A stretch of 6,054 bases of DNA from Pseudopedobacter sp040392825 (GTDB lineage Bacteria > Bacteroidota > Bacteroidia > Sphingobacteriales > Sphingobacteriaceae): contig NZ_JBEBVH010000241.1 in assembly GCF_040392825.1 (NCBI RefSeq), forward strand, positions 1 to 6,054, written 5' to 3'. Positions within the stretch are counted from its first letter, which is position 1, and each line of letters begins with the position of its first letter. The notes under the pieces were generated by a model, which was not told the DNA's origin, did not search any database, and saw only the letters and a program-made list of their open reading frames with translations. Shown piece after piece: positions 1 to 6,054 of this stretch. Position numbers and translations under genes: made by a program.

Positions 1-40
1 AGCGAGTCCATTTTTACTAACTTTCTGAGAGATACTTTTT

Positions 41-87
41 GCCCCCTCATCCGCCCTTTGGGCACCTTCTTTCTAATGGAGAAGGAT
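41..87 (-). repeat. Diverged, inverted copy of an intergenic palindromic repeat (copy A)
   Basis: On the plus strand a C-rich stretch is followed by two adjacent hairpins. The first is gccc/gggc with a ttt loop (53-63). The second is ccttct/agaagg with a 9-nt loop (65-85). Read on the minus strand, the order is stem-loop, then tgccc-aaa-gggc, then a purine-rich tail ending in a G run. This is the same layout as the copies at 5471-5524 and 5849-5900, which lie on the other strand. The match is by architecture and short blocks, not by long identity. It lies downstream of the helicase gene, so it could also act as a transcript 3' structure. Confidence 0.5.
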
Positions 88-153
88 AAAATAGTAAAGG
101 AAGAAGCTCTGAAACTATATGGTATTTCACACTAAAAACGGAGTCAGCAAGGC

Positions 154-178
154 AAAAAAGTAGAGCTTAACTACTTTT
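154..178 (-). terminator. Probable weak terminator hairpin of the helicase gene
   Basis: The minus strand has a perfect 8-bp stem, AAAAGTAG (178-171) with CTACTTTT (163-156), around a 7-nt loop. A run of six T (159-154) covers the base of the stem and continues past it. This fits a rho-independent terminator at the end of the helicase transcript. The stem holds only two G-C pairs, so it would be weak. The helicase stop codon (169-167) lies in the loop, so a ribosome finishing translation would cover the hairpin. Confidence 0.5.
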
Positions 179-1522
179 CCTAAACCTTCTCCTTTTAGAT
201 TCCCAATTCGATTGTGAATTCCCTTCTTTAGAAAAGCTTCTTTCTTTATTCTTCCAGCTGTTTTCTTTTCTGTCGTTGTCTTTGCCTTTATGAACTGTTT
301 TAGGCTTGCTGCCTTCAGGTTTTCTCGCTTGTTGTTGTGGTTTCTTGCCTTGTTTTTTACCAGTCTCTTTAGCTACAAAGTTTTCCATAGGGAAAGGATT
401 ATCCTCACCGAGAGGGACACTTTTTCCAATGATTTTCTCGATATCCTTTAAAAATGGTTTTTCGTCCACATCACAGAAAGAAATAGCGATGCCTTCGGCT
501 CCGGCTCTTCCGCTTCTTCCTATTCTATGCACATAAGTTTCGGGGATATTCGGAATCTCGTAGTTAATTACATATTTCAGGCTGTCTATATCTATACCTC
601 TGGCGGCAATGTCGGTAGCAACCAATACACGTATGGCTTTGGTTTTAAAATCGTCTAAAGCGCGCTGTCTGGCATTTTGAGATTTATTGCCATGTATCGC
701 AGCAGACTTAATATGTTGTTTAGCCAGTGTTTTTACCACCCTGTCTGCGCCGTGTTTGGTACGGGTAAATACCAGAACAGAATCAAGCAGCTGGTCTTTC
801 AGAATATGAAGCAGTAAATTGTTCTTATTGTTCTTGTCTACAAAATATACGGTCTGGTTAATGGTCTCTGCCGTAGACGAAACCGGAGTAACTTCTACCT
901 TAACAGGTGATTTTAAAATCTCTTCAGACAATTTCTGAATGACAGGCGGCATGGTAGCCGAAAAGAATAGCGATTGTCTGTGCTGAGGCAATACCGCAAT
1001 AATCTTTTTAACATCATTAATAAAACCCATATCCAGCATTCTGTCTGCTTCGTCCAGCACAAAAAGATTAATATGCTTTAAGCTCAGGTGCTTTTGATGC
1101 ATCAGATCCAGCAAACGTCCCGGAGTAGCCACCAAAATATCTACCCCTTTTTGCAATGCGTCTACCTGCGATTTTTGATTTACCCCGCCAAAAATGACAG
1201 CGTGTTTCAATCTCAGGTTTTTGCCATAATCGCTAAAGCTGTCGCCAATCTGAATGGCTAGCTCGCGTGTTGGCGTTACGATTAATGCTTTAATTGTGTT
1301 TTTCTGGTGATTTTTCTTTAAATCCTCATCCAGTAACTGTAAAATAGGGATAGCAAAAGCCGCAGTTTTCCCTGTTCCTGTTTGGGCACATCCTAAAAGG
1401 TCTTTTCGTTGCAGTACAAGCGGAATAGCCTGGGCTTGAATAGGAGTAGGGGTTTGGTAATTTAAAGCCTTCAGGGCTTTTTGTATAGGTTGAATTAAAT
1501 TTAACGTTTCAAACGATGTCAT
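167..1522 (-). CDS. rhlE: DEAD-box ATP-dependent RNA helicase, RhlE type
   Basis: This 451-residue cytoplasmic enzyme unwinds short RNA duplexes with ATP; relatives act in ribosome assembly, mRNA decay and cold adaptation. All family motifs are present in order: Q motif (NYQTPTPIQ, 21-29), Walker A AQTGTGKT (46-53), PTRELA (84-89), TPGR (133-136), DEAD (157-160), SAT (188-190), motif IV VLVFTRT (249-255), TDIAARGID (303-311) and HRIGRSGR (332-339). The two RecA-like domains cover roughly 1-205 and 220-370. After about residue 385 comes a low-complexity tail, about one third Lys/Arg with many Gln, Asn and Ser, probably disordered and RNA-binding. The frame stays open back to a TTG at 1549, but I chose the ATG at 1522 because RhlE proteins begin just before the Q-motif Phe, and this gives M-T-S-F. 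No Shine-Dalgarno is seen, as is usual in Bacteroidetes. DEAD-box function is certain; the RhlE assignment rests on the very short N-terminus and basic tail. Bacteroidetes often carry several such paralogues, so the exact role is open. Confidence 0.93.
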   Translation of the reverse strand: MTSFETLNLIQPIQKALKALNYQTPTPIQAQAIPLVLQRKDLLGCAQTGTGKTAAFAIPILQLLDEDLKKNHQKNTIKALIVTPTRELAIQIGDSFSDYGKNLRLKHAVIFGGVNQKSQVDALQKGVDILVATPGRLLDLMHQKHLSLKHINLFVLDEADRMLDMGFINDVKKIIAVLPQHRQSLFFSATMPPVIQKLSEEILKSPVKVEVTPVSSTAETINQTVYFVDKNNKNNLLLHILKDQLLDSVLVFTRTKHGADRVVKTLAKQHIKSAAIHGNKSQNARQRALDDFKTKAIRVLVATDIAARGIDIDSLKYVINYEIPNIPETYVHRIGRSGRAGAEGIAISFCDVDEKPFLKDIEKIIGKSVPLGEDNPFPMENFVAKETGKKQGKKPQQQARKPEGSKPKTVHKGKDNDRKENSWKNKERSFSKEGNSQSNWESKRRRFRKSS

Positions 1523-1559
1523 GAATTTTGATGTTATGATTGGCAACAAGTGCCTAAAG

Positions 1560-1596
1560 AAAAAGTCCAGTTTAGCATTTCTAAACTGGACTTTTT
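1560..1596 (-). terminator. Strong rho-independent terminator of purL
   Basis: A perfect 16-bp inverted repeat, arms 1560-1575 and 1581-1596, encloses a 5-nt loop (1576-1580). On the minus strand the 3' arm ends in five T, so the U-tract is part of the stem. It begins 15 bases beyond the purL stop codon and fits an intrinsic terminator for purL. Because the arms carry A5 and T5, the structure looks the same from the plus strand and could stop transcription from both sides. It lies 37 bases before the helicase ATG, which argues against a simple purL-helicase operon. Confidence 0.88.
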
Positions 1597-1611
1597 AAAA
1601 ATTTGATACTC

Positions 1612-4600
1612 TTATTTTTTATTTTCCTCAATCCATTTTCTGGCGTTAACGAAAGCCTCAATCCAAGGCGTAACCTCGTCAGATTTTCTTTCGTTAGGAT
1701 AGAAACCAGTTTGCCAAGGGAAAATAGCTCTTTCTAAGTGAGGCATCATGGCTAAATGACGACCATCTTTAGAAACGATAGCAGCGGTATTATCTCTGGA
1801 CCCGTTAGGGTTTGCAGGATAAGTTCCGTGGCTATAACCAATAGCAATGTTATATTCGCTGCATTCGTAAGGGAATTCGAATTTACCCTCTCCGTGAGCA
1901 ACCCAGATACCTAATTTAGAACCAGCTAAAGATTTTAATAAAATTGAGTTGGTGTCTTTAGCAATATTCACATTTAAAAAGATAGACTCAAATTTACCAG
2001 AGCTGTTGTGTTTTAACTTCACTCTTTCTTTATGCTCCGGATAAATTAAACCTAATTCTGCCATTAATTGGCAACCGTTACAAACACCTAAAGATAAAGT
2101 GTCCGGACGGGCATAGAAATTATCTAAAGCAGCTTTCGCTTTCTCGTTGTACAAGAATGCACCAGCCCAGCCTTTAGCAGAACCTAAAACGTCGGAGTTA
2201 GAGAAACCACCTACATAAACAATAAAGTTTACGTCAGAAAGATCTTCTCTACCGGCAATCAGGTCGGTCATGTGCACATCTTTTACGTCGAAACCTGCTA
2301 AGAACATCGAGTAAGCCATCTCACGGTCACCATTTACACCTTTTTCTCTGATGATTGCCGCCTTAATACCGCTTTTTGTTTGTCTGCCATGCTCCAAACC
2401 TAAATCAACCAGTTTTCCGGTAAAATGTGCCGGATAGTTGAATTGCAATTCGTGGTTGGTATAGTTCTCAAAACGCTCTTTCGCCAATTCTGGCTTGGTT
2501 TGTTTAGCATCCAATAAATAAGATGTTTTGTACCAGGTAGTTCTTAAATCGTCAATGTTGAAAGATTTGCTGTTACCGTTTAAGTTCACAGTCAATTCAT
2601 TTCCTTTAACAACTGTACCAATTTTCTCTGCTTGAACACCTTTTGCAGCTAATGCGTTTTTAACTTCTTCCGCATTTTTAACCTGAAGCACCAAAGCAGG
2701 GTTTTCTGCAAATAATACTTTTACCAGACTAGATTCTTTGAAGAAATCAACATTGGCATTAATAGCGATATTCTTTTCTGCGAAACACATCTCCAATAAA
2801 GTAGTAATCAAACCACCAGAAGAAACGTCGTGACCCGCAAGAACCAGATCATTCTCAATTAAATCCTGAACGGCATTAAAAGCAGCTTTAAAATAAGCTA
2901 CGTCTTTAATATCAGGAGTGTTGTTTCCAACTTTATTTAATACCTGTGCAAAAGAAGATCCGCCTAAAGCTAATGGAGATTTAGTTAAATCGATATAGAT
3001 TAATTCAGTACCTTCTTCTTTTACCAGATTAGGTGTAACATGTTTTTTAACGTCTGTTACCTCACCAGAAGCAGAAATAATAACAGTACCCGGAGAGTAA
3101 ACTACGCCGTCTTTGTATTTCTGCGTCATAGATAAAGAGTCTTTACCTGTAGGGATATTGATTCCCAATTCGCAGGCAAAATCACTTACCGCTTCAACAG
3201 CTTCGTATAAACGCGCATCCTCACCTTTATTTTTACAAGGCCACATCCAGTTGGCGCTTAAAGAAATACCAGCAAGACCACTTTCTAATGGAGCAAAAAC
3301 GATGTTTGCCAAAGATTCAGCGATAGCAATTCTTGAACCGGCAGCAGCATTAGCCAAAGCGATAGCAGGTGCATGTCCAACAGCAGTAGCCACACCAGCT
3401 TTTCCTCTGTAATCCATAGCCATAGCACCAAAATTGCTTAATGGCAATTGTAAAGCACCTACGTTTTGTTGTTGGGCAACTCTACCTGTTACAGAACGGT
3501 CAACCTTATTTGTTAACCAGTCTTTACAAGCAACAGCTTCCAGTTGAAGAACATCATTCAGATAGTCTGCTAATTTTTCTTCTTTATATTCGATATCAGA
3601 GAAACTATCATTTTGTTTCTCGTCATTCATAATCGTTTTTGGAGGATTACCGAACATATCTTCCAGTTTCCAGTCGATAGGTTTTTCGCCAGTAACTGAA
3701 GACTCGAAAGTAAACTGATGGTCGCCGGTGATATCACCAACCACATAGAAAGGTGCTCTTTCTCTTTCAGCTACTTTTTGTAAAGTATCGATATCTTTTT
3801 GCTGAATCACCAATCCCATTCTTTCCTGAGACTCGTTTCCGCAGATTTCCTTAGCAGAAAGGGTAGGGTCGCCCACGGGTAATTTAGAAAGATCAATCTT
3901 ACCACCTGTAGCTTCCACCAATTCAGAAAGACAGTTTAAATGACCGCCAGCACCATGGTCATGAATAGAAACAATGGGGTTTTCGCCACTTTCCATCATC
4001 GCTCTGATGGCATTGTAAACCCTTTTTTGCATCTCAGGATTAGAACGTTGAATAGCGTTTAGCTCGATAGCGCTGTTAGAAGCTCCGGTATCTAAAGAAG
4101 ATACTGCCGAACCGCCCATACCAATACGGTAATTATCGCCACCCATCACCACAATTTTATCGCCAGCTTTAGGATCGTTCTTTTTAGCGTCTTTATACAA
4201 ACCGTAACCAACGCCGCCCGCCTGCATAATTACTTTATCGAAACCGTAACGTTTTCCGTTTTCCTGATGCTCGAAAGTGAACACCGAACCGTTGATTACC
4301 GGTTGACCGAATTTATTTCCGAAATCAGAAGCACCATTAGACGCTTTGATCAGGATATCCATAGGTGTTTGGTATAACCAGTTTCTTTCTGCCATACCGT
4401 TTTCCCATGTTCTGCCTTCTTCTAAACGGGAATAAGCAGTCATGTAAACCGCGGTTCCGGCTAAAGGTGCACTGCCAATACCTCCGGCAATCCTGTCTCT
4501 AATCTCACCACCAGAACCAGTAGCAGCACCATTGAATGGCTCTACGGTAGTAGGGAAATTGTGCGTCTCAGCTTTCAGAGAAAGTACAGATTCTACTTCT

Positions 4601-5304
4601 TTAATGTCGAAGAAGTCGGCTTTATCCTGTGTAGCCGGAGCAAATTGCTCTACTTTTGGCCCTTTGGTAAAAGAAACATTGTCTTTATATGCAGAAACTA
4701 CTTTGTTAGGATTGGTCTCGGTAGTTTTCTTAATCAATTTGAATAGTGAAAGCGGTTTTTCTTCACCATCGATAATGAAACGGCCGTTGAAGATTTTATG
4801 ACGGCAGTGTTCTGAGTTTACCTGAGAGAATCCGAAAACTTCAGAATCTGTCAGCTTACGTCCGTTCTTCTCCGCTACCGATTTCAGGTAGTTAATTTCC
4901 TCTTCACTTAATGCCAAACCTTCTTCTTTGTTGAAGGTTTCAATATCATCAATATATTTAATAGGCTCTGGTTTGATATTAATGTCGAAAATATCCTGAC
5001 CCAGGCCATTATAAATTACTTCCAGCATGCTGTCGTGAGCAGCGTCTGCACTGTTTACTTCAGAAAACTCTTCGATACGTAAAATACCCTGAATACCCAT
5101 ATTTTGAGTGATTTCTACGGCATTTGTTGCCCACGGAGTTAACATTTCTTTACGCGGACCTTTAAAAAATCCTTCTAAAGTATTGTTGTCTAATACTTTG
5201 CCGTCTAGCAGCCAGTTCAGTTTTTCTTTGTCTTCTGAAGAGATTGGATTTTGAGAATGTATGGCGTAAATACTACCACTATTGCTTTTAGCAAAAACGA
5301 TCAT
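1612..5304 (-). CDS. purL: Phosphoribosylformylglycinamidine synthase (FGAM synthase), single-chain large form
   Basis: This 1230-residue enzyme catalyses the fourth step of de novo purine synthesis: FGAR + ATP + glutamine give FGAM + ADP + Pi + glutamate. It is the fused form typical of proteobacteria, Bacteroidetes and eukaryotes, slightly shorter than the roughly 1295-residue E. coli protein. Approximate order: PurS-like N-terminal domain (1-140), linker, first AIRS-like synthetase half (about 230-550), second, partly degenerate half (about 590-910), class I glutaminase (about 975-1230). Signatures seen include QVNSEHCRHK (161-170), KAETHNFPT (244-252), GAATGSGGEIRD (259-270), HDHGAGG (448-454), PTGKDSLSM (718-726) and HDVSSGG (825-831). 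The glutaminase triad is complete: Cys1075 in GVCNGCQ, His1189 and Glu1191 in MMPHLER. The ATG at 5304 fits the expected N-terminus and lies about 20 bases downstream of a good -7 box. The frame is intact. No other purine gene is in the window, so it appears to be a stand-alone unit with its own terminator. Confidence 0.98.
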   Translation of the reverse strand: MIVFAKSNSGSIYAIHSQNPISSEDKEKLNWLLDGKVLDNNTLEGFFKGPRKEMLTPWATNAVEITQNMGIQGILRIEEFSEVNSADAAHDSMLEVIYNGLGQDIFDINIKPEPIKYIDDIETFNKEEGLALSEEEINYLKSVAEKNGRKLTDSEVFGFSQVNSEHCRHKIFNGRFIIDGEEKPLSLFKLIKKTTETNPNKVVSAYKDNVSFTKGPKVEQFAPATQDKADFFDIKEVESVLSLKAETHNFPTTVEPFNGAATGSGGEIRDRIAGGIGSAPLAGTAVYMTAYSRLEEGRTWENGMAERNWLYQTPMDILIKASNGASDFGNKFGQPVINGSVFTFEHQENGKRYGFDKVIMQAGGVGYGLYKDAKKNDPKAGDKIVVMGGDNYRIGMGGSAVSSLDTGASNSAIELNAIQRSNPEMQKRVYNAIRAMMESGENPIVSIHDHGAGGHLNCLSELVEATGGKIDLSKLPVGDPTLSAKEICGNESQERMGLVIQQKDIDTLQKVAERERAPFYVVGDITGDHQFTFESSVTGEKPIDWKLEDMFGNPPKTIMNDEKQNDSFSDIEYKEEKLADYLNDVLQLEAVACKDWLTNKVDRSVTGRVAQQQNVGALQLPLSNFGAMAMDYRGKAGVATAVGHAPAIALANAAAGSRIAIAESLANIVFAPLESGLAGISLSANWMWPCKNKGEDARLYEAVEAVSDFACELGINIPTGKDSLSMTQKYKDGVVYSPGTVIISASGEVTDVKKHVTPNLVKEEGTELIYIDLTKSPLALGGSSFAQVLNKVGNNTPDIKDVAYFKAAFNAVQDLIENDLVLAGHDVSSGGLITTLLEMCFAEKNIAINANVDFFKESSLVKVLFAENPALVLQVKNAEEVKNALAAKGVQAEKIGTVVKGNELTVNLNGNSKSFNIDDLRTTWYKTSYLLDAKQTKPELAKERFENYTNHELQFNYPAHFTGKLVDLGLEHGRQTKSGIKAAIIREKGVNGDREMAYSMFLAGFDVKDVHMTDLIAGREDLSDVNFIVYVGGFSNSDVLGSAKGWAGAFLYNEKAKAALDNFYARPDTLSLGVCNGCQLMAELGLIYPEHKERVKLKHNSSGKFESIFLNVNIAKDTNSILLKSLAGSKLGIWVAHGEGKFEFPYECSEYNIAIGYSHGTYPANPNGSRDNTAAIVSKDGRHLAMMPHLERAIFPWQTGFYPNERKSDEVTPWIEAFVNARKWIEENKK

Positions 5305-5327
5305 GATTCTACTTTAGATTGAAAGCG

Positions 5328-5335
5328 CAAAGATA
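5328..5335 (-). promoter_or_regulatory. purL promoter, Bacteroidetes-type -7 box
   Basis: The minus strand reads TATCTTTG, a full match to the Bacteroidetes primary sigma -7 consensus TAnnTTTG. Transcription would start about 5-8 bases downstream, giving a leader of roughly 15-20 bases before the purL ATG at 5304. I do not see a clear TTG or TTTG -33 element at the expected distance, so either the promoter is weak at -33 or it relies on an activator. The short leader leaves no room for a riboswitch. Confidence 0.7.
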
Positions 5336-5338
5336 CAT

Positions 5339-5361
5339 AAATCACTTTGCTTCTGTGATTT
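5339..5361. promoter_or_regulatory. Candidate operator: 23-bp inverted repeat at the purL promoter
   Basis: Perfect 7-bp arms, aaatcac (5339-5345) and gtgattt (5355-5361), flank a 9-bp spacer. The palindrome starts three bases upstream of the purL -7 box, in the spacer and -33 region, where a bound dimeric regulator would control polymerase access. Size and symmetry suit a helix-turn-helix dimer site. I cannot name the regulator, and a single 7-bp-arm repeat in AT-rich DNA can arise by chance. Confidence 0.35.
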
Positions 5362-5470
5362 TTTTTAAGATTATCTGTGTTATTTTACACTGTTTTGTAT
5401 ATTGGAGTGAGTTCTCGGTTTTACCTGCCATATTAAGTAAAGTAGAACTCCCTTTCATAGTAATTTTCTC

Positions 5471-5524
5471 GCCCTCTAGGGAGAGATGCCCGAAGGGCAG
5501 AGATACCTGAAGGAGCGGAGAGGG
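5471..5524 (+). repeat. Intergenic palindromic repeat, copy B
   Basis: Outer arms ccctct (5472-5477) and agaggg (5519-5524) enclose a perfect tgccc-gaa-gggca hairpin (5487-5499) and a small cct-gaa-agg-like element near 5506-5513. A 26-bp block (5478-5503) is identical to 5872-5897. Such C/G-rich nested palindromes between genes resemble REP-like or small non-autonomous repeats, or transcript-end structures. I recall similar sequences from Bacteroidetes intergenic regions but cannot verify this here. Confidence 0.75.
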
Positions 5525-5650
5525 TATTAATAATTTGTTCGCTTACGCTGAAGTCTTCCCGTCCTCAATACTCTGCCCCGAACTCGATTAGCAGCATTAT
5601 CGTTAGGTGAAGAGCAAAAGCACAGAAAAGCAGAGAAATAGTCATTTTAC

Positions 5651-5760
5651 GTCATTCTGACCGGAGGGAAGAATCCCACAAGCAGAGTGTTGCTTTTATG
5701 ATGAGATACCTACCTGCCTATCCTGGTTGTGCTCCTGTATTGGCCGGAAGGGATCTCCGT
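5651..5760 (+). repeat. Possible second-family dispersed repeat
   Basis: The block starts gtcattctga then ccggagggaagaatccc, and continues past 5700 with tgatgagatacctacctg. This wording matches, from memory, a common dispersed intergenic element of Bacteroidetes whose copies begin GTCATTCTGA and run through an agaatcc or gagatNcctacc segment. Such copies usually end in the complement of the start. Here the right end (ccggaagggatctccg, about 5744-5759) is only loosely related, so the copy may be decayed or its end may lie elsewhere. Only one copy is in the window, so repeat status is an inference. Confidence 0.4.
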
Positions 5761-5848
5761 ATTAATAGGTTACTGCCGTTAATATTCCTATGCGAAAATT
5801 TTCATTCATTTTCTACAAAACCGTTCATATATACTATTCTCGTCCTAT

Positions 5849-5900
5849 TCCCGAAGGGACTCCTTTGGAGCAGGGAGAGATGCCCGAAGGGCAGAGAGGG
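5849..5900 (+). repeat. Intergenic palindromic repeat, copy C
   Basis: Three perfect hairpins follow each other: tccc-gaa-ggga (5849-5859), ctcc-ttt-ggag (5860-5870) and tgccc-gaa-gggca (5881-5893). A purine tail ending in a G run follows. The last hairpin lies in the 26-bp block (5872-5897) shared exactly with copy B, in the same orientation and 394 bp away. Outside that block the two copies differ: copy C has an extra leading hairpin, and copy B has a longer right part. This suggests a modular repeat and not a simple recent duplication of the whole region. Confidence 0.75.
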
Positions 5901-5943
5901 TGTTTATGATTTACCTTAATTTTTTCCTTACCCACAGGGTTTT

Positions 5944-5994
5944 CTGTCTTCATAGCCAGACAGGCCTAGTTCTTTCCCATCAGCTGGAAAGAAC
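5944..5994. repeat. Two adjacent hairpins, possible dispersed repeat continuing to the window edge
   Basis: The first hairpin has arms ctgtct (5944-5949) and agacag (5958-5963) with an 8-nt loop. The second has a perfect 9-bp stem, gttctttcc (5969-5977) and ggaaagaac (5986-5994), also with an 8-nt loop. Neither has a T-tract, so they do not look like intrinsic terminators. The sequence after them (ccgcggctg, then ccaggctccgtt, to 6054) resembles noncoding repeats I recall from Pedobacter-like genomes, but this is unverified and the element runs out of the window. Confidence 0.4.
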
Positions 5995-6054
5995 CAAAGA
6001 GCCGCGGCTGCATAAGATTTGCTAAAAACCAGGCTCCGTTCGCTAAACAACCCG

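Larger units (their letters stand above)
5305..6054. other. 750-bp noncoding region upstream of purL
   Basis: I see no gene here. Short plus-strand reading frames at 5319-5510 and 5698-5919 run through the purL promoter and the palindromic repeats. Both end in near-identical peptides (RERCPKGR) only because they cross the same repeat block, so they are not credible genes. No tRNA, rRNA or riboswitch fold was recognised. The region holds the purL promoter and operator candidate at its left end, and then repeat-derived sequence. The next gene must lie beyond the right edge. Confidence 0.75.

Noticed and set aside
306..536. Plus-strand open frame of 76 codons opposite the helicase C-terminus
   Set aside because: It is fully antisense to a well-supported gene. 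Its Cys-rich product is the reverse reading of the Lys/Gln-rich tail and shows no recognisable domain.
3113..3412. Plus-strand open frame of 99 codons opposite purL
   Set aside because: It lies wholly inside the conserved second synthetase half of purL on the other strand and has no recognisable motif, so it is a shadow frame.
4532..4801. Two overlapping plus-strand open frames opposite purL
   Set aside because: Both are antisense to the conserved KAETHNFPT region, in different frames of the same stretch, as expected of chance openings.
5305..5327. Possible purine riboswitch in the purL leader
   Set aside because: The predicted leader is only about 15-20 bases, too short for any known aptamer, and no purine or PRPP/ppGpp riboswitch core was recognised.
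5319..5510. Short plus-strand frame (63 codons) upstream of purL
   Set aside because: It crosses the purL promoter and palindrome and ends inside repeat copy B. The final residues are repeat-encoded, and no domain is seen.
5616..5635. Tandem 10-bp near-repeat (aaaagcacag then aaaagcagag)
   Set aside because: Only two units with one mismatch in A-rich DNA, which is compatible with chance and shows no link to a nearby gene.
5471..5900. Possible CRISPR array from the repeated palindromic cores
   Set aside because: Only two exact cores are present, 394 bp apart, with no regular spacers and no cas genes in the window.
5698..5919. Short plus-strand frame (73 codons) ending in repeat copy C
   Set aside because: Its C-terminal peptide matches the frame at 5319-5510 only because both cross the shared 26-bp block. 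Composition and context look noncoding.

Overview
The window looks like chromosomal DNA from a Bacteroidetes bacterium, most likely the Sphingobacteriaceae (Pedobacter-like). This rests on moderate-to-low GC, a promoter box of the Bacteroidetes TAnnTTTG type, no Shine-Dalgarno sequence before either gene, the sequence style of the two proteins, and intergenic palindromic repeats of a kind I associate with this group. The genus is an inference from sequence style and was not tested by a search.

The window holds two intact genes, both on the minus strand, so transcription runs from high to low coordinates. The first is a 1230-residue fused purL (formylglycinamidine ribonucleotide synthase, de novo purine synthesis) at 1612-5304, preceded by a recognisable -7 box. 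It ends at a strong 16-bp terminator hairpin (1560-1596). Then comes an RhlE-type DEAD-box RNA helicase at 167-1522, which ends in a weaker hairpin overlapping its stop codon. The two genes share no known pathway. The terminator between them suggests separate units, although only 37 bases separate it from the helicase ATG and no clear helicase promoter is visible.

The 750 bases upstream of purL (5305-6054) hold no gene I can support. They contain the purL promoter, a 23-bp inverted repeat abutting it, two copies of a palindromic repeat (a third, inverted and diverged copy lies at 41-87), a second repeat-like block starting near 5651, and paired hairpins near the right edge.

I found no undescribed biological system here. 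Both genes are ordinary housekeeping functions. The points worth a second look are regulatory (the palindrome at the purL promoter and the unclear origin of helicase transcription) and the dispersed repeats around the gene pair.
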